Assembly (NCBI GenBank): GCA_037178625.1
Contig: CM074136.1
Location: 806,001 to 870,000, forward strand
Direction: 5' to 3'
Length of the DNA: 64,000 bases
Source of the DNA: Skeletonema tropicum
Lineage: Eukaryota > Bacillariophyta > Thalassiosirophyceae > Thalassiosirales > Thalassiosiraceae
The notes beneath the pieces are model-generated. The model had not been told where the DNA came from. It ran no database searches and saw nothing but the letters and a program-made list of their open reading frames with translations. The translations under genes and the position numbers were made by a program. Position 1 is the stretch's first letter. Each line of letters starts with the position of its first letter. Shown here piece by piece: positions 61,087 to 64,000 of this stretch.

Positions 61087-64000
61087 AGAACTTCAAATCT
61101 GCATCTTTAAACAGATGTTTCCTCCATAAGTGGGTCATCAATCGAGGTACAACAAATACATGGGCGAGGTGGGGGTTGACCAAGTGATCCTCCGCAAACA
61201 ACTCCATCACTGTTTCCATGGCAGCTGGTGGGGGAACCCACAGCCGATGTCCATGAATTTCGTAAAGCCTGAACCAATCTTTAGGCTCCAACTTAACCAG
61301 CTGAGATGACTCATATCCTTCGCTGACCTTCTCGTCAAACACAGAGCCATTGTCTGATTCCTTCCTGCACGGTAGACACCACGAGTCTCCCTTTTCGTCA
61401 TGCCACCAATGCTGCACCCATTCCGACACTCTTCCTCCCGTTCGTTCGTCTGCATCTTCGTTCAGTGGCACATAATCCCAAGGACTTTTTCCGGCCATTA
61501 TGCCTTCCATGAAATCACACCTTGACAAACCATCCACTCCAGCAACCTTCATCCTTGTGCCAGATATGTGGATGACGTGAAGAATGCAGCCTGTTTCTCT
61601 TTCCAACTTCCTAAGTCTGAAGATTATGCTTGTCAGCTTCTTAGAACTTTTGCTGTAGCCCTTGTAGAATGTTCCTTCAAACGTAGAGTTATCGGTGAAT
61701 ATAAACAACTCCTTGTCATTGAGCTGCCCGCGCTTCCCGAGATCCTCAACTTGACTCGTGAGGTTTTCAGCCTCCCTCCAATTTGACGACTCCTTACTGA
61801 ACTCTAACTTCCAGCTTCCAGCTTTGAACGCGAGGCCATTTTCATCCCACACTCCTGATCCAAAGCCTTTGCCACTTGCATCTCCCATCACATAAAGTGC
61901 TGTGAGAGCACCCTTCACTCTACATTTCTGGACAGCGGGCTCCTCTCCAGCCGTCAATTCCTCCAACGCCTGCAAGTCGTCGGCCAACCTAGGAACTGCT
62001 TGCACCGTTTTTGGGGGCTTCTTACTATCCTCCTCCTCCACGTCCTCCTCAAATCCCTCAAGGTTGTCTACCTCTCCTCTCTCGAACGCTCTCTCTGCAG
62101 CTTTCAGAGCTACCTCTGCCTGACTTAAGCGCATTCGATATCCATCCTCGTCCCGATCCTCCCTCCAGCTATCGATTGTCAGATGTAACCCTTTCAAGTA
62201 TGGATTCATCCATCTGTATGTGCGTCCCACATAGATGAGAAAGCCCCTAATTTGCTCCAGTCTTTTTCGTGGCATCGCGTCAGAAGCCTCCTTCCTCATT
62301 TCCACCATTTCAAGCACAACCTCCCTAGTTTTTCGCCATTTCTTTGCTGTGACTGTGGCAAAGACACCTCCCTTCGTTATGGTAACCGTTCCAGCCCATG
62401 GACCTGGCTCAGTCAGGGGCTCTGACCGCTTACGGTAAGCATCCTGAATACCCAAAAAGGTCAAGGTAGAACTGAACTTCTGCACCGCCTTCCAGCACTC
62501 CATCTTGCACCATCCGGTGAATCTGCCGTCATCGACGTAAATGTACACCTCGCAAGCCAAGTGCCCGTCCTGACGGACTTTCATTACCCACGGAAGCGTT
62601 GGATCATAATTCTTATCGCCTGGCAGGTTCAGTACCACCGTCTCCCATTGAAAAGGATTGGCATCGTCCGTCCTATCTCCATAGGCGATGTACTTTGCCT
62701 TGATCATGAGTTGCATTGATCGATATGGACTATCTTTCAGCCCCATGAAATTTCGCACCCATCGTTCCCACCGTCTACTTCGACCCTGTTCCCACTCTTC
62801 TCGGTGCTCAACTGGAGTTTGGACATGTGTAATATCAACTCCAGCATACTCTCTTAACTCCTCTCCGAGTGGCCAGTTTAGAAACATCTCCCCCACATCT
62901 AAATCTGCTGCAAAGTAATTCTCCATTAGACTTCGAAGAGTATTACCTACCACAGGCAGGCTGAAGTGAGGTGCGTACAAAGCATCATTCAAGCCTGATG
63001 CTGTGCCATCGTAGACCATTCGAATATCTTTCGGAGGCTTGGGCACATCAAACATGTGAGTGAGGCTCAACACTCTGCCTACTGTGATGTACAAGCGTTG
63101 GCGCACCTTGTTCACCTTTGCCCGTACCAATTCAAGAGCCAGCTCGGTTGTCGGCTTTCGCTGAGCTATTTTAAAGCGTGGTAGTTCTGCTGTTAACAGA
63201 TGGGGCTGGCCCACTCTCGCCCAATGCACGTGCGAATCTGGCCATCTCCAGAAGAATAATGAAGAACCAACATCCCAATCCCACCATGTAGAGTGAAGAG
63301 CTCTTATAACTGCCTCTCTTCCTGACTCCATCGTCGCCTTTGACACCTCCGTTGCGCGATGCTTGGACCACATTTCCTTGTACATGCGTCTTCCTTCTGG
63401 AGACCACACATATCCTGGAATGACCTTACCCCTTCTTGTCTTTCTCTTTCTTGACCACCACACCAACCTCCCTATCACCCCATCACTTGCTGATAGTCTC
63501 GCAAAACGACGCGCATACGCACAAAAGGACCGCATAACTCGCCGTCTATAGAGTACAATAAACATATTGTCCCGAATTTGCTGAAGACTCCACCGCCATC
63601 GGGGCAGTCCAGAACGTTCCTCCTGCTCAAAAGGCTTGCCCCACCCATCCTCCAAGGGTGGAAGACCGTATTGACTTCTCTTTAAGAGCCACATTGCGTC
63701 CCATAAATGAACCGGAACATCTGCATCATCTGCCTTTTGACCCTCTTGCTTGACCACCCTGTCAAGCGAGGTTGTGTATTCCTCTTGCTTTGCTGATATC
63801 AGCGCCGCTTGTTTGATTCGCTGTATCACTGCATCTGCACATGGTTCCGCACTCAAAGGTATTGTGCCATCTACCTCGATGCCACTCAAACCCCCTCGGC
63901 AATAAACCCCCAATAAATAATCTGCGCCTAAATGAAGCACCTTCCCGGGATGTCCCTGGCAAAGCTCTCGCAGTAAAGTAACACCAGGCTCACCACCGCG
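60674..64000 (-). CDS. Reverse transcriptase-RNase H of the YR retrotransposon (5' partial)
   Basis: Open from the right edge (no start seen) for 1108 codons. RT: MVYDGTASGLNDALYAPHFS, FAADLDVGEMFLNWPLGEEL, GLKDSPYRSMQLM and the active site VYIYVDDGRF, about 490 codons from the edge. Before RNase H comes a thumb/connection region (LEQIRGFLIYVGRTYRWMNP). RNase H-like: LYVMGDASGKGFGSGVW, LFIFTDNSTFEG, HVIHISGTRMKVAGVDGLSR. The D-G-T-x-S-G-L-N-x-A-L wording is typical of algal DIRS-type RTs as I remember them. The last 80 or so residues (Arg-rich end) are probably read out of frame. Confidence 0.8.
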   Translation of the reverse strand, partial: RGGEPGVTLLRELCQGHPGKVLHLGADYLLGVYCRGGLSGIEVDGTIPLSAEPCADAVIQRIKQAALISAKQEEYTTSLDRVVKQEGQKADDADVPVHLWDAMWLLKRSQYGLPPLEDGWGKPFEQEERSGLPRWRWSLQQIRDNMFIVLYRRRVMRSFCAYARRFARLSASDGVIGRLVWWSRKRKTRRGKVIPGYVWSPEGRRMYKEMWSKHRATEVSKATMESGREAVIRALHSTWWDWDVGSSLFFWRWPDSHVHWARVGQPHLLTAELPRFKIAQRKPTTELALELVRAKVNKVRQRLYITVGRVLSLTHMFDVPKPPKDIRMVYDGTASGLNDALYAPHFSLPVVGNTLRSLMENYFAADLDVGEMFLNWPLGEELREYAGVDITHVQTPVEHREEWEQGRSRRWERWVRNFMGLKDSPYRSMQLMIKAKYIAYGDRTDDANPFQWETVVLNLPGDKNYDPTLPWVMKVRQDGHLACEVYIYVDDGRFTGWCKMECWKAVQKFSSTLTFLGIQDAYRKRSEPLTEPGPWAGTVTITKGGVFATVTAKKWRKTREVVLEMVEMRKEASDAMPRKRLEQIRGFLIYVGRTYRWMNPYLKGLHLTIDSWREDRDEDGYRMRLSQAEVALKAAERAFERGEVDNLEGFEEDVEEEDSKKPPKTVQAVPRLADDLQALEELTAGEEPAVQKCRVKGALTALYVMGDASGKGFGSGVWDENGLAFKAGSWKLEFSKESSNWREAENLTSQVEDLGKRGQLNDKELFIFTDNSTFEGTFYKGYSKSSKKLTSIIFRLRKLERETGCILHVIHISGTRMKVAGVDGLSRCDFMEGIMAGKSPWDYVPLNEDADERTGGRVSEWVQHWWHDEKGDSWCLPCRKESDNGSVFDEKVSEGYESSQLVKLEPKDWFRLYEIHGHRLWVPPPAAMETVMELFAEDHLVNPHLAHVFVVPRLMTHLWRKHLFKDADLKFYVQAGAPFWPRSMHEPLTVVLVLPLAHVQSYRGPWTIRGKPSTEAFAKQLDVEYQRPANCGREEFLDLEEPMPNLQEDAHRWTWNLLRQFLHEQRSFPPVRSGILRGVLPGLRGRAISGTKVGGRRRRRRRKRVRGG

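Larger units (their letters stand above)
58407..64000 (-). mobile_element. Tyrosine-recombinase (DIRS/Ngaro-like) retrotransposon, 5' end off window
   Basis: Order on the minus strand: reverse transcriptase and RNase H (60674-64000), then a zinc-finger and tyrosine-recombinase frame (59407-61086), then a repeat structure B1 (59038-59210), middle (58580-59037), B2 (58407-58579). No aspartic protease or DDE integrase. This is the plan of DIRS-order elements, and direct repeats at the 3' end fit the PAT/Ngaro split-repeat type (A1-ORFs-B1-A2-B2). A1 would lie beyond 64000. Confidence 0.75.

Noticed and set aside
1..64000. tRNA genes, rRNA, CRISPR arrays
   Set aside because: Looked for T-arm-like GTTCRANNC with paired arms and for regularly spaced short repeats; none seen by eye. 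A tRNAscan run would be decisive.

Overview
The window looks like nuclear DNA of a diatom, most likely a centric one. The signs are GT-AG introns of about 60 to 250 bp, a run of heat-shock-factor genes with glutamine- and proline-rich tails, ankyrin and BTB-TLDc families, a P-S-x-K-P-S-rich segment, and retrotransposons in varying decay. No species is claimed. Nothing was searched; calls rest on reading motifs, splice sites and repeats by eye.

Layout. 1-5604: a young Ty3/Gypsy-type LTR retrotransposon (minus strand, 277-bp LTRs, 5-bp target duplication) inserted just after the stop of an ankyrin gene. 5600-10380: a duplicated block holding two copies of a small gene, an ankyrin pseudogene that carries the uninterrupted version of the retrotransposon target site, and one member of an unrecognised protein family. 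10679-15075: a nine-exon TRANK1-like ankyrin/SF1-helicase gene broken by a 178-bp inverted duplication. 15441-24684: an ACC-synthase-like aminotransferase, an ankyrin gene, a secreted Kazal-type inhibitor and a BTB-TLDc-BTB/SAM gene, all on the minus strand. 26560-29992: two tandem ankyrin genes with near-identical 3' ends. 30187-30882: an NTPCR/THEP1-type NTPase.

31392-46250 holds five heat-shock-factor genes and one coiled-coil gene, with an ankyrin gene between the fourth and fifth HSF. The fifth HSF (44220-46250) is unusual: its DNA-binding domain follows a hydrophobic N-terminus and about 140 residues of P/S/K repeats. 46499-49064: a molybdopterin synthase large subunit (MoaE type) and a 627-aa protein with a possible PH-like region. 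49383-51383: an ankyrin pseudogene cut by a 1.1-kb DNA transposon with perfect 30-bp terminal inverted repeats. 51852-53702: a frameshifted copy of the BTB-TLDc gene. 54108-58349: two 977-bp near-identical copies of a segment with the unrecognised family. 58407-64000: a tyrosine-recombinase (DIRS/Ngaro-like) retrotransposon running off the right edge, with a B1-A2-B2 split-repeat arrangement at its 3' end.

No single operon-like system is present. The theme is lineage-specific regulatory and scaffold families (HSF, ankyrin, BTB-TLDc, the CEPGPTLNPASC family) expanding by local duplication, gene conversion and transposon insertion. No tRNA, rRNA or CRISPR array was seen.
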